Shown here in pieces: positions 1 to 9,200 of a DNA stretch of 11,737 bases. The notes below the pieces were generated by a model. That model was not told the DNA's origin, did no database searches, and worked only from the letters and a program-made list of their open reading frames with translations. Source of the DNA: Candidatus Thalassarchaeaceae archaeon (GTDB lineage Archaea > Thermoplasmatota > Poseidoniia > Poseidoniales > Thalassarchaeaceae); the NCBI GenBank assembly GCA_029250425.1, contig JAQXFF010000204.1, forward strand, positions 1 through 11,737, given 5' to 3'. How positions within the stretch are numbered: the first letter of the stretch is position 1; each line of letters begins with the position of its first letter. A program made the position numbers and the translations under genes.

Positions 1-555
1 TACACTGTTGTAGTGTAGTTGGGCGTAAGTTTCGCCACCACCGTCGATGATTACACGGAGTTCTTGTTCATCACCAACACCGGGTTGACAGTTTGTCGAG
101 GTGTCAATTGGAACCAGGAATGTTTCACCGGCCTCTACTGACGAACCGGCTACAAGAAGTGTTCCGTCCAAGTCTGTTGCAACACCGTCAAAATCAGCTG
201 TATTGACATCTGCTGTACCTGCACCACCATCACAAACAATGAACCAATCCATGTTGTCCAGTAAGGTGGTATCTGAACCAGCACTGAGTTGAACGATCAG
301 TGTAATTTCGTCTGCTGCATTTCCAGCTGCGTTATCATCGCTGACGTACGCGCCAACCAGTTGGATTTTTCCACTGATTTCATCACGTGTATCATCGCCT
401 GTTGCTTCAGCTCTCTGTTGAAGTTCTTCAGCCGTTTTGATGATGATTGTTGATGCTACTGCTGCGACCAAAATCAGTGCAATGAAGATAATCATTGCAC
501 CGATGCCGATGGCACCGCTCTCGTTCTCGTTTAGGTATCGATTCTCTCGGGACAT
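1..555 (-). CDS. Archaellin (archaeal flagellin) precursor, C-terminus cut by window edge
   Basis: The start is ATG at 555-553, and 185 codons stay open to the window edge, so the C-terminus is missing. Archaellins are the filament subunits of the archaellum, the rotary motility organelle outside the archaeal cell. The N-terminus is diagnostic. A short hydrophilic leader ends in ESG, followed by AIGIGAMIIFIALILVAAVA, the hydrophobic helix typical of archaellins (family motif roughly GIGTLIVFIAMVLVAA). The family prepilin peptidase (FlaK/PibD) should cut after Gly14. The mature part then continues with ELQQRAEATGDD, a usual linker, into a beta-rich domain. Two cysteines are visible, at residues 108 and 156. 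Acidic rather than basic residues flank the cleavage site, unlike many archaellins. The gene lies 80 bases beyond the 287-residue gene and probably has its own promoter. An archaellin-like adhesive pilin is the main alternative. No other archaellum gene is in the window. Confidence 0.9.
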   Translation of the reverse strand, partial: MSRENRYLNENESGAIGIGAMIIFIALILVAAVASTIIIKTAEELQQRAEATGDDTRDEISGKIQLVGAYVSDDNAAGNAADEITLIVQLSAGSDTTLLDNMDWFIVCDGGAGTADVNTADFDGVATDLDGTLLVAGSSVEAGETFLVPIDTSTNCQPGVGDEQELRVIIDGGGETYAQLHYNSV

Positions 556-611
556 TTATTCACGTTCCTGTGGTTTATTTTTAGTCGAGAAGGTATTTTA
601 TTGTACTCCAT

Positions 612-619
612 GTTTATAC
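612..619 (-). promoter_or_regulatory. Candidate TATA box for the archaellin gene
   Basis: Read on the minus strand this is GTATAAAC, the most TATA-like element in the 80-base gap before the archaellin start. A transcript beginning about 25 bases downstream, near 590, would have a leader of about 35 bases. Further A-rich stretches, AATAAAATA around 595-603 and TAAAAATAAA at 574-583, could also serve; the latter would give a leaderless transcript. Only a weak AGGA precedes the start codon, so the sequence does not settle the choice. Confidence 0.4.
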
Positions 620-624
620 TCAGG

Positions 625-636
625 ACCCCATGGGGT
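625..636. promoter_or_regulatory. Perfect 12-bp palindrome upstream of archaellin
   Basis: ACCCCATGGGGT is its own reverse complement. It touches the stop codon of the 287-residue gene (638-636) and lies five bases upstream of the best TATA candidate for archaellin, where the TFB recognition element and TFB would sit. An operator or activator site is therefore plausible. It has no loop and no following T-run, so it is unlikely to be a terminator. A chance palindrome of this length is possible. Confidence 0.35.
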
Positions 637-1499
637 TATTTGGCCAAATCAAGGTAAATAGTAACGAATTCGACTTGGTTTGGTTCAAGTGTTCTAATGA
701 ATGGCCATGAGTTGGTTTTCCAACCTGGTGGAATCCATGGTGTCACCAATACATCGGTCATCGTCTCCGCAGTTTTGTTTTCTACACGGCAATCGATTGT
801 GAGGCCTTGTTGAGTCAAGTTGTAACCTGATTGAATGGATAGGCGCTCTTGCAAACTTCCCGGGGCACCAACATCTCGAATTGCAGCCATGGCAGATGGT
901 GTGATGTTGAAGAGGAGGTCGCATGATTCACCCGGGTTGAGTGCTATAATCGCCTGTGATGGGGGTGATGATCGCCAATTCGGTGGAACCGGTGCTTTGA
1001 CGTTGAATCCCGGTAGTAATCCAGGACTTGTATTCTCAACTCGGACCAGGAGTTGGCCATTGTCTGAGCCGATGTCCCAGCGGGCTTCAACACCCATCCA
1101 AAATTCGTAGAAGATGAAGGGGTTCAAGGCGGCACTATTGATGAGTAAATGTTCCACCAACCTTTCCAGTTGCAAGGACGACTCATCGAAAGCGCCCCGC
1201 AAGATGAGTGTCTCTGCGGTCTTCATTGTCAACAATACATCGACCAATTCGTTTTCAGTTGTCGACCTCTCTCTGATGATGGTGTGCAACATCCCAATTG
1301 CGCGGTGCATTCGACCGACCTGGGCCTTGAGTTCGTCAATATCTCGGCGTGCTTGACGGATACTTCTACGAGCATCCCTCGCATGTTTGTCCGTCACTGA
1401 TTCCTGAATCAAACGGAGATGCTCGTCTAGAATCAAATTGAGGCGGGTAACTTGGGCTCGGTAGGAACCTTGGGTTGAAATTGTGGTCAATTCAGACAT
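636..1499 (-). CDS. Hypothetical protein, helical coiled coil plus C-terminal beta-sandwich
   Basis: The function is not recognised. The 287-residue product has no signal peptide or membrane segment, so it should be cytoplasmic. Residues about 10-125 are helical and rich in Arg, Glu and Leu; the stretch around 35-75 looks like a coiled coil. Residues about 135-287 are beta-rich, with VRVENTSPG and LNPGESCDLLFNITP, then a second half with CRVENKTAE, IPPGWKT and LEPNQVEFVTIYLD. These resemble the Ig-like modules of the giant protein encoded just upstream (V-x-N-x-G strand, PPGW, LxPGE). The start ATG overlaps the end of the preceding gene by 8 bases (ATGTCTGA) and has a strong GGAGGT at 1508-1513, which implies translational coupling. 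A natural guess is a cytoplasmic partner of the membrane protein's C-terminal tail. That is inference. Confidence 0.85.
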   Translation of the reverse strand: MSELTTISTQGSYRAQVTRLNLILDEHLRLIQESVTDKHARDARRSIRQARRDIDELKAQVGRMHRAIGMLHTIIRERSTTENELVDVLLTMKTAETLILRGAFDESSLQLERLVEHLLINSAALNPFIFYEFWMGVEARWDIGSDNGQLLVRVENTSPGLLPGFNVKAPVPPNWRSSPPSQAIIALNPGESCDLLFNITPSAMAAIRDVGAPGSLQERLSIQSGYNLTQQGLTIDCRVENKTAETMTDVLVTPWIPPGWKTNSWPFIRTLEPNQVEFVTIYLDLAK

Positions 1500-4400
1500 T
1501 GGAATCTACCTCCACGCTTACATCGTGTGCCTCTCCCCATCTCTGCCCAATGGTGATTCTGCGCAAATCAGCTGATGGGTTGCCCAACTGAATGAGTAGT
1601 TCTTGGGATTCGATTTCCATCGCAGCCAACTCATTGAAGATCATCAGCCAGATGTTTTTTGTTCGGAGGGTCATGTACATGACAAGAAGAGTTCCAATAA
1701 TGGCATACAAGAGAATGGACCCAATATTCGCGAGCGCCCATGAAATATCGTTTGGCATCACGATTGCGACGATGATAAAGCCCAATGGGGCAAAACTCAA
1801 TTTCATTGCGAGTTGCTTAAGCACCCGATCCATCTCAACTTCATGGTCCTCAAAGATTGATTCCGACCCTCTTTGCATATTTTGTCGATCTGAAAGAATT
1901 GCGGGAATCTCGAACGCAGATGAGCGCGATGTAATGAAAACGACCCATAACAATGCTGTTGCTCCCAATGAGAAATTCACGTATGAGCCGAGGTTGTATT
2001 GTGTGGCCAAGCCCAGCAATGCAGTTCCCGAATAAGCGCATAACATGAGGGCTCTTTCATCTTCAGAGGCTCTGCGCAATAAGCGGCTGGATTGTGTCAC
2101 TAATATCAGTGTCAGTGGGATGAGAACAAGTAAGGGTAGTGACCATGATTGGACTTCGAACGATATTGCCTTGACATCGTTTGATTCATCGTCACCTGCC
2201 ATTTCTGGTGATTCGATGGTGACTGTGCATGGCACTGTCTCGGCGGAAACCCACCAATTGAGAGCGTTGGATTTTATTTGCCATTCTAATTTCCTCGTCT
2301 CAAATGGTTGCATGCTGATGATTGCTTGAGTTGCTTCGTCTTCTATCACAATTCCAGGTTCGCAATCCAATGTCGCAACAATACCAAGGGCCGTTCCTGC
2401 ATTCCCTGCGTTTGTAATTTCAGCAACCAATGTCCCGGAGTTCGATTCAATGAATTTCGATCCATCTTCAATCTTAACTGCAACCACAGATGGGTCGGCC
2501 CATGCATCTACTTGGATGTCGAGGGTTACCTGGGTGCTGGTAAATTCTTCAGGGTGTGTCAAATTGAAAATGAGTGTCCATCCATCGCCTGGAGGAATGC
2601 TAGTCGCAGGTGGCAAAACTGCACGGAGGGTCATTGATTGCAATTGCGTGGGTGTCACGGGTGGAAGAGTGAATGGGCTATTGGAAAGGGAAGTAAATCC
2701 ATTTCCGTAGTCAATTTCAAATGACCAATTGATGTTCCCTGAATACAGTGTTTCGTTGATATGGCGACTAGCATTTACCAATTCTAATTCGTAGGCGATT
2801 GCGCGTGAGTCTGCCGTTTGTCCAACTGCAGGAACGTGCATCCAATCCAAATCGATGTCTTGTGTTTGTTCTCCGCCGGGGAGTTCAATGGGGTCATCTG
2901 AATGCATTCTGCTGATGCGCAATACTGTTGCAAGAAGTGCATCTCCTGAGTGATTATCTTGGGGGGCGAATGTCAATCGTAGACCAGATTGTTCGAGATT
3001 GTAGTGATCGGCTGCGATGCCTTCAACGCTAAAGGATACGGCGCGCTTTTCCCCACTAGCAAGTGTGATATTCGTGGCATCGCAATCGGATATATCCCAC
3101 CGTGCAGGGGTGTCCACTTCACAATCTAAATCAAGAATGACATCTTGATTACCATCATTTGATATTTCGATATCGAATGTTCTCAATTCACCCGGCAATA
3201 AATCGACAATGTCTGGGAAATCATCTGATGAAAGCACAAAAATGGGTTCAACGTTGAATTGGATCGAAGATAGTCCAACTTGTATAGAGTCGCTGACATT
3301 GGTCGCCATTAGAATGAGATTGTGGATTGAACCTGGGTCAAGATTTGCATCATTTGACATGGGTGGAACGGTGACGTCGATAATGAGGGGCAAGACTTCG
3401 ATGCCTTCGCCATCAATTGTCATATTCAATGGCGTCACGGATGATTGCCAGCCAGTAGGAGGGAGTGTTGTGAAATTAACAAACTCCTCAAGGTTGCCCA
3501 CATTGGTCACGTTGACTGGGATGCTAAGACTCATTCCGGGTACAACAGAATACTCGCTGGTGTGCTCGAATTCAATCTGGTGGTTGGCAATCATTTCCAC
3601 ATACACATCGATGCGATCAAGTTCGATTCCATTGTGATACAATACCACTTGGGCGCTATGATTTTCATCGGCCCGTGCGAATTGTTCAGCTGTCACTTCA
3701 ATTTGGACGATACTGACTTCGCCAGGTTGAATGTCAATGTCTGTAGGGGAAATTAATGTCAGATTAATGTCATCGAGTGATTCCTCGATTGAAATTGTGA
3801 AGGTTTGGAGGGAATTACCGGTATTATTTGCTTCAAGAGCGATGGATGAATTGCCATTGACTGGAATCACCGCGACTGCGTATTCGGGTGCGAGTGATGC
3901 TCCGATTACTTCCTCGACTAGGAAGGGAATAGAGGCTACTGTCAGAACTTGACCCGCATCGTCCAGCACGCTAACATTGACTTGGAAAGGTGTATCTGCA
4001 CGGGTATTTTGGGGCGCGGTCACACCAAGTGATACTGTGATGTTGTCCCCTCCTACAGATGGCCACGCATCTGCAATGGAATGTAGACTGGAAATTGTTG
4101 TTGGTGAAAGAGATACATCCCAACCTTCTGGCCCTTCTGCACTCAGTGTGAAATTAGATTGATGGTTGCCGATATTGGATACAATAATCGGAATTGTCGA
4201 AAGAATCTCTGGTGTGACGGTCGTTGGCGGGGGGATTTCTACATCTGCCTGTGTTAATTCTGGAATATTCAGTGTGATGGCAAGATTGGATTCCGGTGCT
4301 TGAATTCCGCCTGATGAGCCCGACAAGGTGACGTTTGCTACCACATCAAACGTCAGTATGCCCGCAAGTGGTAGTAGATCGGAGGGGCCGAGAATTGTAG

Positions 4401-6201
4401 CAACAAGAGATTCGGAATCACCCATAGACATGCTCGTTTGATTTGGTGTCACTGAGCTGTTCCATCTTAGAATTTCATTGGGGCCATTTGAAGGCCTTGA
4501 AGATATGAATTCCGTGGGTTGTGTTGTTAGTTGTATGTCCGCACCTGTAGCGGTTGCACTACCTGTAACCAAATTGTGTCGCAATTCCATTTCAATATCC
4601 ACAAATCGTGATATGGGTCCTGTTAACAATTCGGATGGGTCGACAGAAAATTCGGTCTGTTCGGCAAATAATTCAACCATAATTGTCGGCTGGACTTCTA
4701 GGGTTGTCTGTTGCACATTGGGCCCTCCACCGATGGGTGCCACCAAGGTCCAAAGAGTCAATTGATTTCCTTCTGCAAGTTTAGAAGTGGGATCAAATGG
4801 TAGTGAAAGTGATGGTGGTTGGACAACCACATTGACGATGATTTCCTCGCCGACAGTCATGTAAGGTGTGGTGGTTGGATAGATTTCAACAACCCACCCT
4901 GGAGCAGTTTGCGAAAACCCTGCGTCTAGATTGAAAATTGCAGGTGATGTGCCGGTATTGCGTAAAGTGTACTGGATTATTTCTTCCGTCCCCGGGATGA
5001 TATCTACAAACCAACTACCGTGACTCAATTCACCCAATAGCAAATCTCCAGCCATCACTGCAGCTGAATCTGAAAGAAAGTATTCGCCGCCTTCGCTTTC
5101 GATTTCGACTGTGATTAAATCCGACAGGGAACGGTCCGTCCCCGGGGGCACTGTCACTGTAACAACGATGGTTGTTGATGAAGATGCGTTGACGATTTCA
5201 GTTTGGCCTGGGCTGCTGGAAGTGTCTGCCCAACCTTCGACTGAGGTGATTGTGAAATTGTATCGATCAGCGGCTTCCCCGATGTTTTGAACCATGAATG
5301 ATAAGGTCGTTGAAGCGCCTGGTTCGACCGCTCTATCGCTTGGTGCAAACAAGATGGTTCGATAGGGGCTGAATGTCAGGGTACGCGAGGTGATGCTGAC
5401 GGTGTCTGATAAGAGTGGGGTTGTTGAATTGAAGTATACTTCACCAGATAATATGTAATCGCCCGACAATCCCGTTGCATTGATGACGAGTGATGCGAGT
5501 TCCACCTGTGGTGGAAATGCAACACTGCCCGCAGGCAATAAAACGGGCGTGCCTGTGAACGTTTGTGGTATCCCGCCGGCAACGGGGGTGAGGGTGAGGG
5601 TGGGGGTTGCTTCGGTGTCGAGGTTCCCCGCGTTCCGAACACCAACTGAAACCACTTCAGAAGCTTGACCAATTCTTGCCCCGTCTGCAGGCAATGTGTC
5701 TGAATATACCTCGCCTGCATTCACCTGAGAAACATCAAAATTGCGAGTTTTTAGATTGTTGGAATTATCAATATCGGAGATCATTTGTGCATGAGTTTGG
5801 ATGAGTTGTCCTGAACCTAGAATCGCAGTCCAATTGAATAGATATTGAGCCGAAGCCCCCGGTGCCAATGAAATTGTTTGACTACCAATCGTAACCAACC
5901 CCATGCCATCTTGGGCATTGATGAATACAGTTAGGGCGCCACTCCCTGCGAGAAGGCCATCATTTACTACAGTAATTCGGACTTCTTGCGGGCCGAGTGC
6001 CAAAACGTCCACAAAACAGGGATTGCAATAATATGAGGGGCCGAGCCATTCGATTTGGGTGACATTTATGTCAGGGTTTGCATCTCTTGCAATGGTAAAT
6101 TCAGTATCAGTTATTGGATACTCATTCGATGGAGTAGATGCAAATGGGGTGAAACAGTGGAGTAGCAATACTGCGAAAACAATGAGTGTTCTGTTACGCA
6201 T
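1492..6201 (-). CDS. Giant secreted membrane-anchored surface protein with about eleven Ig-like modules and a 5-TM C-terminus
   Basis: The 1569-residue product begins with a Sec signal peptide (about residues 1-22, RNRTLIVFAVLLLHCFTPFA). Residues 23-1352 form a predicted ectodomain of repeated beta-sandwich modules. A V-x-N-x-G strand signature recurs near residues 80, 190, 306, 415, 676, 793, 900, 1015 and 1264, spaced about 110 or twice 110. This fits roughly eleven modules of the CARDB / NPCBM-associated NEW3 type. PGW-type and LxPGE-type turns support this. More than 20 N-x-S/T sequons suggest heavy N-glycosylation. A CxxC lies at 59-62. Five hydrophobic helices follow, near 1354-1371, 1384-1401, 1406-1424, 1468-1484 and 1491-1512; positive residues place the loop at 1372-1383, the loop at 1425-1467 and the tail at 1513-1569 inside. 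GGAGGG at 6208-6213 supports the ATG. A surface adhesin, scaffold or sensor is possible; the C-terminal bundle matches no family I recognise. Confidence 0.9.
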   Translation of the reverse strand: MRNRTLIVFAVLLLHCFTPFASTPSNEYPITDTEFTIARDANPDINVTQIEWLGPSYYCNPCFVDVLALGPQEVRITVVNDGLLAGSGALTVFINAQDGMGLVTIGSQTISLAPGASAQYLFNWTAILGSGQLIQTHAQMISDIDNSNNLKTRNFDVSQVNAGEVYSDTLPADGARIGQASEVVSVGVRNAGNLDTEATPTLTLTPVAGGIPQTFTGTPVLLPAGSVAFPPQVELASLVINATGLSGDYILSGEVYFNSTTPLLSDTVSITSRTLTFSPYRTILFAPSDRAVEPGASTTLSFMVQNIGEAADRYNFTITSVEGWADTSSSPGQTEIVNASSSTTIVVTVTVPPGTDRSLSDLITVEIESEGGEYFLSDSAAVMAGDLLLGELSHGSWFVDIIPGTEEIIQYTLRNTGTSPAIFNLDAGFSQTAPGWVVEIYPTTTPYMTVGEEIIVNVVVQPPSLSLPFDPTSKLAEGNQLTLWTLVAPIGGGPNVQQTTLEVQPTIMVELFAEQTEFSVDPSELLTGPISRFVDIEMELRHNLVTGSATATGADIQLTTQPTEFISSRPSNGPNEILRWNSSVTPNQTSMSMGDSESLVATILGPSDLLPLAGILTFDVVANVTLSGSSGGIQAPESNLAITLNIPELTQADVEIPPPTTVTPEILSTIPIIVSNIGNHQSNFTLSAEGPEGWDVSLSPTTISSLHSIADAWPSVGGDNITVSLGVTAPQNTRADTPFQVNVSVLDDAGQVLTVASIPFLVEEVIGASLAPEYAVAVIPVNGNSSIALEANNTGNSLQTFTISIEESLDDINLTLISPTDIDIQPGEVSIVQIEVTAEQFARADENHSAQVVLYHNGIELDRIDVYVEMIANHQIEFEHTSEYSVVPGMSLSIPVNVTNVGNLEEFVNFTTLPPTGWQSSVTPLNMTIDGEGIEVLPLIIDVTVPPMSNDANLDPGSIHNLILMATNVSDSIQVGLSSIQFNVEPIFVLSSDDFPDIVDLLPGELRTFDIEISNDGNQDVILDLDCEVDTPARWDISDCDATNITLASGEKRAVSFSVEGIAADHYNLEQSGLRLTFAPQDNHSGDALLATVLRISRMHSDDPIELPGGEQTQDIDLDWMHVPAVGQTADSRAIAYELELVNASRHINETLYSGNINWSFEIDYGNGFTSLSNSPFTLPPVTPTQLQSMTLRAVLPPATSIPPGDGWTLIFNLTHPEEFTSTQVTLDIQVDAWADPSVVAVKIEDGSKFIESNSGTLVAEITNAGNAGTALGIVATLDCEPGIVIEDEATQAIISMQPFETRKLEWQIKSNALNWWVSAETVPCTVTIESPEMAGDDESNDVKAISFEVQSWSLPLLVLIPLTLILVTQSSRLLRRASEDERALMLCAYSGTALLGLATQYNLGSYVNFSLGATALLWVVFITSRSSAFEIPAILSDRQNMQRGSESIFEDHEVEMDRVLKQLAMKLSFAPLGFIIVAIVMPNDISWALANIGSILLYAIIGTLLVMYMTLRTKNIWLMIFNELAAMEIESQELLIQLGNPSADLRRITIGQRWGEAHDVSVEVDSNV

Positions 6202-6236
6202 TGGGCACCCTCCGAATTGTGTTCAAATCGGTGATT

Positions 6237-6253
6237 CTACACCTACGGTGTAG
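6237..6253. promoter_or_regulatory. 17-bp inverted repeat upstream of the giant surface protein gene
   Basis: Two 7-base arms, CTACACC and GGTGTAG, flank a 3-base centre. The repeat sits in the 96-base gap between the 1050- and 1569-residue genes, about 36 bases before the start codon. No T-run follows it, so a terminator is unlikely. It may be an operator or an RNA hairpin in the leader. Its centre, GTA on the minus strand, is the same as in the larger repeat at 10740-10764. A weak TATA-like AATAT lies at 6285-6289. Confidence 0.4.
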
Positions 6254-6297
6254 TAGTCGGACTATGAACGTCTGCATTGAAGTGATATTCTTCAAAA

Positions 6298-9200
6298 TCA
6301 CCCCACCTCCACCAATGTGATAAATTGTAATTTGTTCGATGATGACATTTGAGATGAAAATTCAGATCGAACGCCTTTGTTTAGAATTTGAATTCGACAT
6401 TCGGACAGGTTGGTTCGCTTGAACAATTCATGTTCCTTGTAGAAATGTACGTACACATAATACGCCCCTTTGGGGGTTTTTCCCTCAGGCCAAAACGCAT
6501 TCTCAACAGGAACACGAGTGTTGCCTTTTTGATTCATTTCAACGTCGAGAACACCTCCATCTTGAGATTCTCTATTTCGTGGGTGAACAATTTCACCGCT
6601 TGGTGAAACAACTAGCAAATTGAAATCATTCTTGTTGTCCCACATCAAAGATATTTGGAGGTCGCCTGTATTTGCTTCGGCTTGGTGGAGACGCTCTTCA
6701 AAATCTTCTTTTCGCCATTCATCGGCACCCAATGGTTGCAAGCCACCTCTCTTGTATGCTTCATTGAGAGCTGTGTGCAATCGGGCCTGCTTATCTTTCT
6801 CGATATCTGTACTATTCGCTGTATTTTGCAGAACTTTGCGGCGGGCGGTTCGGAGTTGTTGGAGTGTTTTTGTTTGGCGGGCATCTGTGTCCTCAAATAC
6901 AATTGAGGCGAGTGTTGTCAAATCTTCTGCGGCGTTGATCATGGATCGATATTTTTCGAAGCGTGCTTGATGTTCGATCTGTTCTTGTTTCTTTATTCCT
7001 GCTTCGATTAATTTCCGGCGTTTTACAAGGGCCTCCTCGATATATTTCACTACGTCGCTCGATACGTGTGAATAACGAATTGCGGATAATTCATCAAGGT
7101 CTCTTGACGCTTCGATTTCGGCCATAATCTGATTATACTGTTCCTCTTGTTCTGCAATATATTTCTTCCTTCTAGCCTCTTCAAGTTCGGATTCCCTCTT
7201 TTCGATTAACCTGTCCAGCATTACTTTGTGCACCGCAGAAATTTTGTCATCAATTTCAGGGAATTCTTCAACTGTTTGGGCGGCCACCACATCTGCTCTT
7301 TGGAGGCGGTAAAGTTCAGATTCTGATACCAATCGTTTGTTCATTGTTTCCGAATCTGGGACTTCGATTGAGGCGATGAGTTTGAGTTTGTCTCCAAAAC
7401 TAGTTTTGCCTGAATGTTGGGAATAATCTGCCCCAACTCTGCTACGTAAAGTGTAGATGGTTGGATCTGATTTACGAAGTCTTTGGTGACGTTTGCGGTG
7501 CCAAACGAACACGTTGTAAATGCCTGGTGTGAGTGTGACACCTTGGGGCCAAACAATGTTCTCCAAAGCAGATTTCATTTCAGGTTGGGAATTCATTTCA
7601 AGATCGAGTTGGCCACCACAGGATGATTTGCGCTTACCCCTGTGGATAATTTCCCCATTGGGGGTGCGCACAATCAAATCCAAATCGTTCATGTTATCCC
7701 ACAGTAGGCTGAATCTCAGATGTCCGTCCCCTGCATCCAATGTCTTGATGCGGGTTCTGAATGCAGATTCTGGTTCGAAATCAAATTCATCGGGGATTGG
7801 GGATTTCTTGGACTTCTTTTCCGCTTTTTCCACGTGTGCAGTAATCATTTCGTCTTCAACAAGAATCTCCCTAACTTCTTCTTTGATTTCGATAAGGCGC
7901 TCTTCCTGTTCTTCATTGACTTCTTCAATTTCGATTTTATCAATTTCATCAGATGATTTTGCAGTTTCAAGGAGTACTCGCAGGTGTTGATACTGTTTGG
8001 CTTGCGCTTCTTCTACTCTTTGTATTTCAATTTCTTCGAGGTGGTCCAGTCGACTAAGGCGCAAGTCTTCCAGTTCTTGTTGCTGAGTTTCTGTAGTGTT
8101 GACTATGTCTACTGCGAGGAGTTCTTCGATCTCTTCAATCCTAGCTATTGAATCCAAATATCGTGTATATTGCTCGGTGAATTTCCGTTGGCGTGCCAGC
8201 TCAACCAATTCCTCTCGTCTTGTTGTTTTGATTTCTGTTAGCAATTCAAATTGCTCTTCAGTCACACCTTCAATCTTGATGGAGTCTAATTCAAGCACGT
8301 ATTCACAATCAAGGATTTTGAAATTAAGTTCGTCGCAAACCAAATTTTCCCTGGTTCGTGCGAATAATTGAGTCAGTTCTTCTTGTTGAGTTGGATTTAC
8401 TCCGATAATGCGAATTCTATCAAGATCTGAAGAAGATTTTGCAGATTCGATGCCCAATCGTATCTCTTCAGCACGGGCGTCTTCCATTTCTTTCTGATCT
8501 TTCGCATCCAATGCAACTATGCGCTTGTTTCGGCGTTCGTCTAATTCGGTGAGTAAATTGGCTGGTAAATCTTCGAATTCCATTTTGCGCAACTCTTCTT
8601 GGTCCTCGCAATCATGAATTAAATCTGAAAAATGACGATAGAGTTCTGCTTCAAATTGGAGGCGTTCCTTCTCGCTCAATCTAGAATGGTAAAATTCGTA
8701 ATGGGCTTTGAGGCGCGTTGTGCCTTCTTCATTCAATTCTGAAAAATCAAGGGATTCAAGATAAGCGACTGTTTGTGCTGAACGGATTTCCCGGTACAAT
8801 TCTTCTTCACGCCTCAGTTGTTCAAGTTGGGAAGATAGTTCGTCAGTTTCAGTATCGATGAGTGCCTTTGCTGCTTTTTCTTGGTTTTCGTGTAAACCTA
8901 ATTCCCTTTTTCGTATTTCTTGAATGGTGTCTTCAAATGTAAGTTGGTACATTCGTTCGTATAATTCAAGCAATGCTGCCTGTCGTAATTCTAATTCTAC
9001 CAATGTCGCGCCTTCAAGGGGGGCCTCAACAAGATCTTGGTTGACTTCGATGTTGTATTCCTCACTCAACCCCTGGATTAACTCGATGATGCCTTTGCAT
9101 TCATCCCTTTTTTCGGTCGTTCGATCAAGTACTGAGTATCGTTGAATATTGGACTCTTGCAATTCACTGATTTCTTGTTTCATTGAGCCGCGTTTATCGG

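Noticed and set aside
437..661. Plus-strand open frame of 74 codons with a hydrophobic, Met-rich start
   Set aside because: It is the antisense of the archaellin signal region and runs into the intergenic gap; the archaellin reading is far better supported.
1592..2035. Plus-strand open frame of 147 codons
   Set aside because: It is opposite the membrane-helix part of the giant protein gene, whose minus-strand reading has a clear signal peptide, repeats and membrane helices.
6301..7731. TerD-type domains in the 1050-residue protein
   Set aside because: The W-D and D-L-D motifs recall TerD, but the G-G-x-L-D and E-N-x-x-W-P motifs and the order of strands fit DUF2135/YfaP better.
7520..7990. 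Plus-strand open frame of 156 codons, rich in Ser and Arg
   Set aside because: It lies opposite the helical-repeat region of the 1050-residue gene. Its Ser-rich make-up is what antisense of Glu- and Asp-rich codons gives, and it has no domain or ribosome binding site.
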